DNA of 64,000 bases, taken from positions 544,288 through 608,287 of the forward strand of contig NZ_BBYG01000011.1 of NCBI RefSeq assembly GCF_001184025.1, read 5' to 3'. Of this stretch, positions 27,232 through 36,012 are shown piece after piece; the stretch's first letter is position 1; each line of letters begins with the position of its first letter. Under the pieces are notes generated by a model that was not told the DNA's origin, ran no database searches, and was given only the letters and a program-made list of their open reading frames with translations. Both the position numbers and the translations under genes were made by a program. This DNA is from Streptomyces maremycinicus. GTDB taxonomy: Bacteria > Actinomycetota > Actinomycetes > Streptomycetales > Streptomycetaceae.

Positions 27232-28161
27232 GTGAGTGAGACAACGCATGACGTCGGAGTCGTGGTGACCGCGCCTCCGTCGCCCGACGAGGGACTCACG
27301 GCGGCACAGCTGGCCGCCAAGTACGGGCTGGCCGTGAGCGGCGCCCGGCCTGCGCTGCGGGAGTACGTCCGGCAGCTCTGGGGGCGCCGGCACTTCATCA
27401 TGGCGTTCTCCCGGGCGAAACTGGCCTCCCAGTACAGCCAGGCCAAGCTCGGCCAGCTGTGGCAGGTGGCCACGCCGCTGCTGAACGCGGCCGTGTACTT
27501 CATGATCTTCGGCCTGCTGCTCGACGCCGGCCGGGGGATGTCTAAGGAGGTGTACATCCCCTTCCTCGTCACGGGCGTCTTCGTGTTCACCTTCACGCAG
27601 AGCTCGGTGATGACCGGCGTACGGGCGATCTCGGGCAACCTCGGCCTGGTGCGCGCCCTGCACTTCCCGCGCGCCTCGCTGCCGATCTCGTTCGCCCTCC
27701 AGCAGCTCCAGCAACTGCTGTACTCGATGCTGGTGCTGTTCCTGGTCGTGATCGGCTTCGGCAGCTACCCGGACGCCTCCTGGGCGCTGATCGTCCCGGT
27801 GCTCGTCCTCCAGTTCTGCTTCAACTCCGGCCTGGCGCTGATCTTCGCCCGGGCCGGCGCGAAGACCCCGGACCTGGCGCAGCTGATGCCGTTCGTGATG
27901 CGGACGTGGATGTACGCCTCCGGCGTGATGTTCTCCATCCCCGTCTTCCTCGCGGACAAGCCGCAGTGGGTGGCCAACATCCTCCAGTGGAACCCGGCCG
28001 CCATCTACATGGACCTGATGCGCTTCGCGCTCATCGAGGAGTACGGCGCCGAGAACCTGCCGGCGCACGTCTGGGCGGTCGCCGGCGGCTGGGCCGCGCT
28101 CGTCGCGCTCGGCGGCTTCGTGTACTTCTGGCAGGCGGAGGAGAGGTACGGCCGTGGTTGA
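27232..28161 (+). CDS. ABC-2 type transporter permease (TagG/Wzm-like)
   Basis: A 309-residue membrane protein with about six transmembrane helices and the ABC-2 permease pattern SRAKLASQYSQAKLGQLW before TM1. This class forms the channel of teichoic-acid and O-polysaccharide exporters. The GTG at 27232 is one of the few non-overlapping starts in the operon, 100 bp after the glycosyltransferase. Its end overlaps the ATPase gene by 8 bp. It is inferred to export the product of the upstream CDP-alcohol and glycosyltransferase genes. Confidence 0.9.
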   Translation: MSETTHDVGVVVTAPPSPDEGLTAAQLAAKYGLAVSGARPALREYVRQLWGRRHFIMAFSRAKLASQYSQAKLGQLWQVATPLLNAAVYFMIFGLLLDAGRGMSKEVYIPFLVTGVFVFTFTQSSVMTGVRAISGNLGLVRALHFPRASLPISFALQQLQQLLYSMLVLFLVVIGFGSYPDASWALIVPVLVLQFCFNSGLALIFARAGAKTPDLAQLMPFVMRTWMYASGVMFSIPVFLADKPQWVANILQWNPAAIYMDLMRFALIEEYGAENLPAHVWAVAGGWAALVALGGFVYFWQAEERYGRG

Positions 28162-28945
28162 GCCGCTTCCGGGACAACGGATCCCGACCGTCATCGCCGA
28201 CGAGGTCCACATCGTCTACCGCGTCAACGGCGCCAAGTCCGGCAAGGGCAGCGCCACCGCGGCGCTCAGCCGCATCGTCAAGCGCGGCCGCGGCGCGGGC
28301 GAGGAACGCGGGGTGCGCAAGGTGCACGCCGTGCGCGGTGTCTCCTTCGTCGCGCACCGCGGCGAGGCCGTCGGCCTGATCGGCTCCAACGGCTCCGGCA
28401 AGTCCACGCTGCTGCGCGCCATCGCGGGTCTGCTGCCGCCGGAGAGCGGCAAGGTCTACACCGACGGCCAGCCCTCGCTGCTCGGCGTCAACGCGGCCCT
28501 GATGAACGACCTCACCGGCGAGCGCAACGTCACCCTCGGCGGGCTCGCGATGGGCATGTCCCGCGAGCAGATCAAGGAGCGCTACCAGGAGATCGTCGAC
28601 TTCTCCGGCATCAACGAGAAGGGCGACTTCATCACCCTGCCGATGCGCACCTACTCCTCCGGTATGCAGGCCCGGCTGCGGTTCTCCATCGCCGCCGCCA
28701 AGGACCACGACGTCCTGATGATCGACGAGGCCCTGGCCACCGGTGACGCGAAGTTCCGGGGGCGCTCCGAGGAGCGCATCCGGGAGCTGCGCGAGCACGC
28801 CGGCACGGTGTTCCTGGTGAGCCACAGCAACAAGTCGATCAGGGACACCTGCGACCGCGTGCTGTGGCTGGAACGCGGCGAACTGCGGCTGGACGGCCCG
28901 ACCGAAGAGGTCATGCGGGAGTACGAGAAGTTCTCGGGCAAGTAG
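28154..28945 (+). CDS. ABC transporter ATP-binding protein (TagH/Wzt-like)
   Basis: A 263-residue ATPase. Walker A is GSNGSGKST near residue 76, the signature is YSSGMQARL and Walker B is VLMIDEALATGD. The SSGMQARL signature and MIDEALATGD are characteristic of polysaccharide/teichoic-acid exporters. The N-terminal 45 residues precede the ABC fold and there is no C-terminal carbohydrate-binding domain of the kind seen in some Wzt proteins. It is the last gene of the operon, followed within 13 bp by a strong terminator hairpin. Confidence 0.92.
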   Translation: MVEPLPGQRIPTVIADEVHIVYRVNGAKSGKGSATAALSRIVKRGRGAGEERGVRKVHAVRGVSFVAHRGEAVGLIGSNGSGKSTLLRAIAGLLPPESGKVYTDGQPSLLGVNAALMNDLTGERNVTLGGLAMGMSREQIKERYQEIVDFSGINEKGDFITLPMRTYSSGMQARLRFSIAAAKDHDVLMIDEALATGDAKFRGRSEERIRELREHAGTVFLVSHSNKSIRDTCDRVLWLERGELRLDGPTEEVMREYEKFSGK

Positions 28946-28957
28946 CGAGATTCGGCC

Positions 28958-28989
28958 AGGGCCCCGCCGGAACTGTCCGGCGGGGCCCT
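28958..28989 (+). terminator. rho-independent-type hairpin ending the CDP-alcohol/ABC operon
   Basis: A perfect 14-bp stem, agggccccgccgga with its complement, and a 4-nt loop. It begins 13 bp after the ATPase stop. There is no T-run, as is usual in Streptomyces. Confidence 0.85.
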
Positions 28990-29243
28990 GCGTCTGCAAA
29001 GGAAACGTCAACTCCGGCTCAGCCCAGGAATCTTGACGCCAATCGGTGTGTTGTTGTGATGTCCCGGACACCCCCGCGAACCGTGTCGCGTTGTACAACG
29101 TAAGCTGGACCGGCCCCCGAATCGCGCCAAGTGGGGCGAAAACGCACGGTGCCCGCCGCCGGGGTCGCTGGGCGGGCGGCTGGGCGGCGTGTCCGAAATA
29201 GTGTGTATTGGGTCAGCAGTGTAGAACGGGAGATGTGACGGCG
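28990..29243. promoter_or_regulatory. leader region of the hopanoid cluster
   Basis: This non-coding stretch separates the terminator from the first hopanoid reading frame and is visibly less GC-rich than the genes. It contains a perfect 12-bp palindrome, cgttgtacaacg, at 29089-29100. A promoter for the hpn genes should lie here, but no -10/-35 pair could be assigned with confidence. Confidence 0.4.
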
Positions 29244-29309
29244 ATGGCTACGGAAACTCCCCAGACCGACGCAGGCCGTGCCGTCCCGGCCCCGGGCGGC
29301 CGGCGATGA
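29244..29309 (+). CDS. possible 21-codon leader peptide coupled to hpnC
   Basis: An ATG at 29244 with gggag upstream opens a 21-residue frame, beginning MATETPQTDAGRA, that stops at 29309. The stop TGA overlaps the hpnC ATG (ATGA). hpnC itself has no visible ribosome-binding site, so translation of the short frame could deliver ribosomes to it. An in-frame GTG at 29235 is an alternative start. It could also be chance. Confidence 0.35.
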   Translation: MATETPQTDAGRAVPAPGGRR

Positions 29310-30217
29310 CGGCGTCCGCAGCGCCGCGCACGGGCGACCCGGAGCGCGGCACCCTCGACAAGGCCGCGGACGAGAACTTTCCGGTGGCCCCCTTCTTCCT
29401 GCCCAGGGCCTGGCGCGACGACCTGATGGCCGTGTACGGCTTCGCCCGGCTCGTCGACGACATCGGTGACGGCGACCTCGCCCCCGGCGGCGAGGACGCC
29501 CGGCTGCTCGGCGTGTCGGCCACCGCCGCCGAGGACCGCCTCACCTTGCTGGACGCCTTCGAGGCGGACCTGCGCCGCGTCTTCGACGGCTCCGACGGCC
29601 CGCCCCGGCACCCCCTGCTGCGCCGGCTCCAACCGACCGTGCGCCGCCGCTCGCTCGGCCCGGAGCCCTTCCTCGGCCTGATCGCCGCCAACCGCCAGGA
29701 CCAGCTCGTCACCCGCTACGAGACCTACGACGACCTGCTCGCCTACTGCGAGCTGTCCGCCAATCCGGTGGGCCGGCTCGTCCTCGCCGTCACCGGCGCC
29801 GCCACCCCCGAACGGATCCGCCGCTCCGACGCGATCTGCACCGCCCTCCAGATCGTCGAGCACCTCCAGGACGTGGCCGAGGACCTCGGCCGCGACCGGG
29901 TCTACCTGCCCGCGGCGGACATGAAGCGCTTTCACGTCAAGGAATCGGATCTGGCCATGAGCACCGCGGGCGCGTCGGTGCGCGCGCTGGTCGCGTACGA
30001 GGCGGAACGCGCCCGCGATCTGCTGAATGAAGGCGCCCCCCTGGTGGGTAGCGTTCACGGCAGGCTGAGGCTGCTGCTCGCGGGTTTCGTGGCGGGGGGA
30101 AGGGCGGCGATCAAGGCGATCGCCGCCGCCGAGTACGACGTCCTTCCCGGCCCGCCCAAGCCCGGCAGGCTCCGGCTGCTGCGCGAGGTGGGCGTGACCC
30201 TGCGAGGAGAGGGGTGA
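29306..30217 (+). CDS. hpnC: squalene synthase HpnC (hydroxysqualene synthase)
   Basis: A 303-residue trans-isoprenyl diphosphate (squalene/phytoene) synthase. In the three-step HpnCDE route, HpnD makes presqualene diphosphate from two farnesyl diphosphates, HpnC converts it to hydroxysqualene and HpnE reduces that to squalene. The first Asp-rich motif is ARLVDDIGDG and the second DVAEDLGRDRVYLP. The order C-D-E in the cluster supports the name. The start lacks a ribosome-binding site but overlaps a short upstream frame. Its stop overlaps the hpnD GTG. Confidence 0.93.
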   Translation: MTASAAPRTGDPERGTLDKAADENFPVAPFFLPRAWRDDLMAVYGFARLVDDIGDGDLAPGGEDARLLGVSATAAEDRLTLLDAFEADLRRVFDGSDGPPRHPLLRRLQPTVRRRSLGPEPFLGLIAANRQDQLVTRYETYDDLLAYCELSANPVGRLVLAVTGAATPERIRRSDAICTALQIVEHLQDVAEDLGRDRVYLPAADMKRFHVKESDLAMSTAGASVRALVAYEAERARDLLNEGAPLVGSVHGRLRLLLAGFVAGGRAAIKAIAAAEYDVLPGPPKPGRLRLLREVGVTLRGEG

Positions 30218-31164
30218 TCCGGGCCGTGGAGTCGTCACCGCAGGTGTCCGCGCCGGTACTCGCCGCCTACGGCTACTGCGAGACCGTCACCGGACAGCAG
30301 GCGCGCAACTTCGCGTACGGCATCCGGCTGCTGCCCACGTCCAAGCGCCGTGCGATGTCGGCGCTGTACGCCTTCTCGCGCCGCGTCGACGACATCGGCG
30401 ACGGCGTGCTGGAGGACGAGGTCAAGACCGCCAGGCTCGAGGAGACCCGGGCGCTGCTGGCCCGGGTGCGCGCGGGCGAGGTCGAGGAGGACGACACCGA
30501 CCCCGTCGCGGTCGCCCTGGCGCACACGGCACGGGTCTTCCCCATCCCGCTGCGCGGCCTGGACGAGCTGATCGACGGCGTGCTGATGGACGTGCGCGGC
30601 GAGGCCTACGAGACCTGGGACGACCTGAAGGTCTACTGCCGCTGTGTGGCGGGCGCCATCGGGCGGCTCTCGCTCGGCGTGTTCGGCACCGAACCGGGGG
30701 CGCGCGGCGCCGAGCGCGCGCCCGAGTACGCCGACACGCTCGGGCTCGCGCTCCAGCTCACGAACATCCTCAGAGACATCCGCGAGGACGCCGAGGGCGG
30801 CCGCACCTATCTGCCCGCCGACGACCTCGCGAAGTTCGGCTGCTCGGCCGGGTTCGACGGGCCGAAGCCGCCTGAGGGCTCCGACTTCGCGGGCCTCGTG
30901 CACTTCGAGGTGCGGCGGGCCCGCGCCCTCTTCGCCGAGGGCTACCGCCTGCTTCCCCTGCTCGACCGGCGCAGCGGGGCCTGTGTCGCCGCCATGGCGG
31001 GCATCTACCGCCGCCTCCTCGACCGCATCGAGCGCGACCCCGAGGCCGTGCTGCGCGGCCGGGTCTCGCTGCCCGGCCGTGAGAAGGCCTATGTGGCCGT
31101 ACGCGGGCTGTCGGGTCTGGACGCCCGCCATGTGTCGCGACGGACCGTCAGGAGGCACCCCTGA
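30214..31164 (+). CDS. hpnD: presqualene diphosphate synthase HpnD
   Basis: A 316-residue squalene/phytoene-synthase-family enzyme that condenses two farnesyl diphosphates to presqualene diphosphate. The Asp-rich motifs are SRRVDDIGDG and NILRDIREDAEGGRTYLP, and YCRCVAGAIGRLSLGVFG is typical of HpnD. The GTG start is coupled to hpnC (GTGA). It is paralogous to hpnC; assignment follows gene order and the HpnD-like motif wording. A 148-bp gap separates it from hpnE. Confidence 0.93.
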   Translation: MIRAVESSPQVSAPVLAAYGYCETVTGQQARNFAYGIRLLPTSKRRAMSALYAFSRRVDDIGDGVLEDEVKTARLEETRALLARVRAGEVEEDDTDPVAVALAHTARVFPIPLRGLDELIDGVLMDVRGEAYETWDDLKVYCRCVAGAIGRLSLGVFGTEPGARGAERAPEYADTLGLALQLTNILRDIREDAEGGRTYLPADDLAKFGCSAGFDGPKPPEGSDFAGLVHFEVRRARALFAEGYRLLPLLDRRSGACVAAMAGIYRRLLDRIERDPEAVLRGRVSLPGREKAYVAVRGLSGLDARHVSRRTVRRHP

Positions 31165-31312
31165 TGGAGGCGACCGGTGACAAAGTGGGCCAAGGTGATT
31201 CCACCGGCGAAAAGCGGCACGCAACCCTCCGGTGCGGCGCGGCGTCCCTGACTGCGACGGCCAGCGGTGCAGAGTTCACACACCATGGCCGGTCCGCACG
31301 GGAGGGCGCAGG

Positions 31313-32734
31313 ATGAACGACGAGCAACTCGCGGACGCCTCGGAAGCGTCCGGCCTCTCAGGGCGTACCGCCGTCGTCGTCGGGGGAGGACTCGCCGGGG
31401 TGACCAGCGCGCTCGCGCTCGCCGACGCGGGCGTGCGCGTCACCCTGCTCGAGGGCCGGCCCCGGCTCGGCGGCCTCGCCTTCTCCTTCCGGCGCGGCGA
31501 ACTGACCGTGGACAACGGACAGCACGTCTACCTGCGCTGCTGCACCGCCTACCGCTGGTTCCTCGAGCGCATCGAGGGCAGCGCGCTGGCGCCGTTGCAG
31601 GAACGTCTCGACGTGCCCGTCGTCGACGTGGCCAGGCCCGAGGGACGACGGCTCGGCAGACTGCGGCGCGACCCGCTGCCCGTCCCCCTGCACCTGGGGC
31701 GCAGCCTCGCCACGTATCCGCATCTCTCGCTCGCCGAGCGCGCCGGGGTCGGCCGTGCCGCGCTCGCCCTCAAGGGGCTCGACCTCGCCGATCCACGGCT
31801 GGACGCACAGGACTTCGGCAGCTGGCTGACCGCGCACGGCCAGTCGGCACGCGCCGTCGAGGCCCTCTGGGACCTGGTGGGCGTCGCCACCCTCAACGCG
31901 GTCGCGGGCGACTGTTCGCTCGGACTCGCCGCGATGGTGTTCAAGACCGGTCTGCTGTCCGAGCCGGGCGCCGCCGACATCGGCTGGGCGCACGTCCCGC
32001 TGGGCGACCTGCACGACCGGCTCGCCCGCAAGGCGCTCGACTCCGCGGGCGTGCGCACCGAGGTCCGCACCCGCGTCACCTCCCTCCGTCCGGACGGCAA
32101 CGGGACGTGGAGCGTCCAGGTTCCCGGCGAGACGCTCCGCGCGGACACGGTCGTCCTCGCCGTACCCCAGCGCGAGGCGTACGACCTGCTCCCGGACGGA
32201 GCGCTGGACCACGCCGAGCGGCTGCTGGAGATCGGCACCGCCCCCATCCTCAACGTGCACGTGGTCTACGACCGCAAGGTGCTCGACACCCCCTTCCTCG
32301 CGGCGCTGGGCACGCCCGTGCAGTGGGTCTTCGACCGCACCGCCGCCTCCGGACTGCGCGACGGCCAGTACCTCGCCCTGTCCCAGTCCGCGGCCCACGA
32401 CGAGATCGACGCACCCGTCGCCGCGCTGCGCGAGCGCTATCTGCCCGAACTCCAGCGGCTGCTGCCCGGCACGCGCGGCGCCGGGGTACGGGACTTCTTC
32501 GTGACCCGGGAGCGCACGGCGACGTTCGCCCCCGCCCCCGGCGTCGGGCGCCTTCGGCCCGGCGCCCGTACCAAAGCCCCCGGCCTGTACCTGGCCGGAG
32601 CGTGGACCGCCACAGGGTGGCCCGCGACCATGGAGAGTGCGGTCCGCAGCGGCGTGAGCGCGGCGGACGCCGCGCTGAGCGCCCTGGGCCGGCCCCGCCC
32701 CCGCCACCTCTTCGAGTTCGAGGAGGCGGCCTGA
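31313..32734 (+). CDS. hpnE: hydroxysqualene dehydroxylase HpnE
   Basis: A 473-residue FAD-dependent amine-oxidase/phytoene-desaturase-like protein that reduces hydroxysqualene to squalene. The N-terminal FAD motif is VVVGGGLAGVTSALALADAG, with RPRLGGLAFSF after it. The C-terminal motif LYLAGAWTATGWPATMESAVR closes the FAD site. The ATG at 31313 has gggagg upstream. The GC-rich frame continues upstream but without family similarity. Confidence 0.93.
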   Translation: MNDEQLADASEASGLSGRTAVVVGGGLAGVTSALALADAGVRVTLLEGRPRLGGLAFSFRRGELTVDNGQHVYLRCCTAYRWFLERIEGSALAPLQERLDVPVVDVARPEGRRLGRLRRDPLPVPLHLGRSLATYPHLSLAERAGVGRAALALKGLDLADPRLDAQDFGSWLTAHGQSARAVEALWDLVGVATLNAVAGDCSLGLAAMVFKTGLLSEPGAADIGWAHVPLGDLHDRLARKALDSAGVRTEVRTRVTSLRPDGNGTWSVQVPGETLRADTVVLAVPQREAYDLLPDGALDHAERLLEIGTAPILNVHVVYDRKVLDTPFLAALGTPVQWVFDRTAASGLRDGQYLALSQSAAHDEIDAPVAALRERYLPELQRLLPGTRGAGVRDFFVTRERTATFAPAPGVGRLRPGARTKAPGLYLAGAWTATGWPATMESAVRSGVSAADAALSALGRPRPRHLFEFEEAA

Positions 32735-32799
32735 TGCTCGATCAGCACGGCTCGGCACACCCCCGCACCCTCTCCGGCACCGCAACAAGAGGAGAAACA

Positions 32800-33873
32800 G
32801 TGCCCACTGTGCCCCCGGCCACGCCGGCCGCTCGGAGGACCGCGGTGGACGTGACCGCGCTCCTGGAGCGCGGCCGCACCCTGGCCACACCGGTGCTGCG
32901 GGCGGCCGTCGACCGTCTGGCACCGCCCATGGACACGGTCGCCGCCTACCACTTCGGCTGGATCGACGCCCAGGGCAACCCGACCGACGGCGACGGCGGC
33001 AAGGCCGTGCGTCCCGCCCTCGCGGTGCTCTCCGCCGAGGTCACCGGCGCCGCTCCCGAGGTCGGCGTCCCCGGCGCGGTCGCCGTCGAACTGGTCCACA
33101 ACTTCTCGCTCCTGCACGACGACCTGATGGACGGCGACGAGCAGCGCAGGCACCGCGACACCGTCTGGAAGGTGCACGGCCCCGCCCAGGCCATCCTGGT
33201 CGGCGACGCCCTGTTCGCCCTCGCGGGTGAGATCCTCCTCGAACTCGGCACGGCCGAGGCGGCCCGCGCGACCCACCGCATGACCGTGGCCACCCGGGCC
33301 CTCATCGACGGCCAGGCCCAGGACATCTCCTACGAGCACCGCGACCGGGTCAGCGTCGAGGAGTGCCTGGAGATGGAGGGCAACAAGACCGGTGCGCTGC
33401 TGGCCTGCGCCAGTTCCATCGGCGCCGTGCTCGGCGGGGCGGACCGGCACACCGCCGACGCCCTGGAGAAGTACGGCTACCACCTCGGCCTCGCCTTCCA
33501 GGCCGTGGACGACCTGCTGGGCATCTGGGGCGACCCGGAGGCCACCGGCAAGCAGACCTGGAGCGACCTGCGCCAGCGCAAGAAGTCCCTGCCCGTGGTG
33601 GCGGCGCTCGCGGCGGACGGGTCCGCCTCCGAGCGGCTCGGGGAGATCCTCGCCGCCGACGCCAAGAGCAGCGACTTCGACACCTTCTCCGAGGGGGAGT
33701 TCGCGGCCCGCGCCGCCCTGATCGAGGAGGCCGGCGGCCGTGACTGGACCGCCGGGGAGGCCCGCCGCCAGCACGCCGTCGCCCTGGAGGCCCTGAACGC
33801 CGTGGACATGCCCGAACAGGTGCGGGAGAGCTTCACGGCGCTCGCCGACTTCGTCGTCGTACGAAAGAGATGA
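32800..33873 (+). CDS. polyprenyl (farnesyl/geranylgeranyl-type) diphosphate synthase
   Basis: A 357-residue trans-prenyltransferase. The first Asp-rich motif is LLHDDLMDGDEQRR (DDxxD) and the second is FQAVDDLLGIWGD. It probably supplies farnesyl diphosphate for squalene; chain length cannot be read with confidence. The GTG at 32800 is chosen because a strong aagaggag site precedes it and the six codons before it have A-ending third positions, unlike coding sequence here. An alternative ATG at 32734 overlaps the hpnE stop, also has ggagg, and would add 22 residues. Confidence 0.9.
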   Translation: MPTVPPATPAARRTAVDVTALLERGRTLATPVLRAAVDRLAPPMDTVAAYHFGWIDAQGNPTDGDGGKAVRPALAVLSAEVTGAAPEVGVPGAVAVELVHNFSLLHDDLMDGDEQRRHRDTVWKVHGPAQAILVGDALFALAGEILLELGTAEAARATHRMTVATRALIDGQAQDISYEHRDRVSVEECLEMEGNKTGALLACASSIGAVLGGADRHTADALEKYGYHLGLAFQAVDDLLGIWGDPEATGKQTWSDLRQRKKSLPVVAALAADGSASERLGEILAADAKSSDFDTFSEGEFAARAALIEEAGGRDWTAGEARRQHAVALEALNAVDMPEQVRESFTALADFVVVRKR

Positions 33874-33990
33874 TCCCTATCGGTCGAATAGCCCTCGCGT
33901 AGTCGCCGGCCGGTGTGCGAGGAGAGAGCACCGGCCGACGGCGGACCCACAGCAGACGCAACGCCATGCACACTGCACGAAGGGGAAGCC

Positions 33991-36012
33991 ATGACAGCGA
34001 CGACCGACGGAAGCACCGGGGCCCTGCCGCCCCGCGCTGCCGCGGCCAGCGAAACCGACATCACCATCCCCGTGGCGGCCGGGGTACAAGAAGCCGCCGC
34101 GAGCGCCGTGCAACGCGCCATCGACCACCTGCTCGCCCAGCAGGACGCCGAGGGCTGGTGGAAGGGCGACCTCGAGACCAACGTCACCATGGACGCCGAG
34201 GACCTGCTGCTCCGTCAGTTCCTCGGCATCCGGGACGAAGCCACGACCCGGGCCGCCGCGCTCTTCGTCCGCGGCGAGCAGCGCGAGGACGGCACCTGGG
34301 CCACCTTCTACGGCGGACCGCCCGACCTCTCCGCCACCGTCGAGGCGTACGTCGCGCTGCGGCTGGCTGGCGACGCTCCCGAGGCACCCCACATGCGCCG
34401 GGCCTCCGAGTGGATCCGCGAGCAGGGGGGCATCGCCGCCGCCCGGGTCTTCACCCGGATCTGGCTGGCCCTCTTCGGCTGGTGGAAGTGGGAGGACCTG
34501 CCCGAACTCCCGCCGGAGCTCCTGTTCTTCCCCAAGTGGTTCCCGCTGAGCATCTACAACTTCGGCTGCTGGGCCCGGCAGACGATCGTGCCGCTCACCG
34601 TCGTGTCGGCGAAGCGCCCGGTGCGCCCGGCGCCGTTCCCGCTCGACGAGCTGCACACCGACCCCGCCGACCCCAACCCGGCCAGGCCGCTCGCCCCGGT
34701 GAACACCTGGGACGGGCTCTTCCAGCGGCTCGACAAGGTGGTGCGCGGCTACCGGTCGGTCGCGGTGCGCCGGCTGCGCGGGGCGGCCCTGAACTCCGCC
34801 GCCCGCTGGATCGTCGAACGGCAGGAGAACGACGGCGCCTGGGGCGGCATCCAGCCGCCGGCCGTGTACTCGATGATCGCCCTGCACCTGCTCGGCTACG
34901 ACCTCCGGCACCCGGTGATGCGGGCGGGTCTGGAGTCGCTGGATCGCTACGCCGTGTGGCGCGAGGACGGCGCGCGGATGATCGAGGCCTGTCAGTCACC
35001 GGTGTGGGACACCTGTCTGGCGACCATCGCGCTGGCCGACGCGGGACTGCCCGCCGACCACCCGCAACTGGTCAAGGCCGCTGACTGGATGCTCGGCGAG
35101 CAGGTCGTCCGGCCGGGCGACTGGTCGGTGAGCAGACCCCAACTCCCGCCGGGTGGCTGGGCGTTCGAGTTCCACAACGACAACTACCCGGACATCGACG
35201 ACACCGCCGAGGTCGTCCTCGCGCTGCGCCGGGTCAAGCACCACGACCCGGAGCGGATGGACCGGGCCATCGCGCGCGGGGTGCGCTGGAACCTCGGGAT
35301 GCAGTCGAAGAACGGAGGCTGGGGAGCCTTCGACGTCGACAACACCAGCCCGTTCCCCAACCGGATGCCCTTCTGCGACTTCGGCGAGGTCATCGACCCG
35401 CCGTCCGCCGACGTCACCGCGCACGTGGTCGAGATGCTGGCGATCGAAGGGCTCTCGCACGACCCGCGCACCCGGCGCGGCATCGAGTGGCTGCTGGCCG
35501 AACAGGAGCCGGACGGCTCGTGGTTCGGACGCTGGGGCGTCAACTACGTCTACGGCACCGGGTCGGTGGTGCCCGCGCTCACCGCGGCGGGCATGCCCGC
35601 GCAGCACCCCGCGATCCGACGGGCGGTCGCCTGGCTGGAGCGGGTGCAGAACGACGACGGCGGCTGGGGCGAGGACCTGCGCTCCTATCAGGACGCCACC
35701 CGCTGGAGCGGCCGGGGCGCCTCGACGGCCTCCCAGACGGCCTGGGCGCTGATGGCGCTGCTGGCGGCCGGGGAGAGGGGCTCCGAGGCCGTCGAGCGGG
35801 GCGTCACCTGGCTGGCCCGGACCCAGCGGGAGGACGGCTCCTGGGACGAGCCCTACTTCACCGGCACCGGCTTCCCCTGGGACTTCTCGATCAACTACCA
35901 CCTCTACCGGCAGGTCTTCCCGCTGACCGCGCTCGGCCGGTACGTCCACGGAGAGCCGTTCGGCCAGCAGCCCGCCACGCACGCGGCTTCCACCGAGGCC
36001 AAGGGGGGCTGA
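33991..36012 (+). CDS. shc: squalene-hopene cyclase
   Basis: A 673-residue class II triterpene cyclase that converts squalene to hopene/hopanol at the membrane. The protonating DxDD motif DIDDTAE is at about residues 401-404, and at least six QW-type repeats are visible (for example QDAEGWWKGD, NGGWGAFD, DDGGWGED and EDGSWDE). Length fits the family. The ATG at 33991 follows aagggga. It is the central enzyme of the cluster. Its stop overlaps the hpnG start (TGATG). Confidence 0.97.
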   Translation: MTATTDGSTGALPPRAAAASETDITIPVAAGVQEAAASAVQRAIDHLLAQQDAEGWWKGDLETNVTMDAEDLLLRQFLGIRDEATTRAAALFVRGEQREDGTWATFYGGPPDLSATVEAYVALRLAGDAPEAPHMRRASEWIREQGGIAAARVFTRIWLALFGWWKWEDLPELPPELLFFPKWFPLSIYNFGCWARQTIVPLTVVSAKRPVRPAPFPLDELHTDPADPNPARPLAPVNTWDGLFQRLDKVVRGYRSVAVRRLRGAALNSAARWIVERQENDGAWGGIQPPAVYSMIALHLLGYDLRHPVMRAGLESLDRYAVWREDGARMIEACQSPVWDTCLATIALADAGLPADHPQLVKAADWMLGEQVVRPGDWSVSRPQLPPGGWAFEFHNDNYPDIDDTAEVVLALRRVKHHDPERMDRAIARGVRWNLGMQSKNGGWGAFDVDNTSPFPNRMPFCDFGEVIDPPSADVTAHVVEMLAIEGLSHDPRTRRGIEWLLAEQEPDGSWFGRWGVNYVYGTGSVVPALTAAGMPAQHPAIRRAVAWLERVQNDDGGWGEDLRSYQDATRWSGRGASTASQTAWALMALLAAGERGSEAVERGVTWLARTQREDGSWDEPYFTGTGFPWDFSINYHLYRQVFPLTALGRYVHGEPFGQQPATHAASTEAKGG

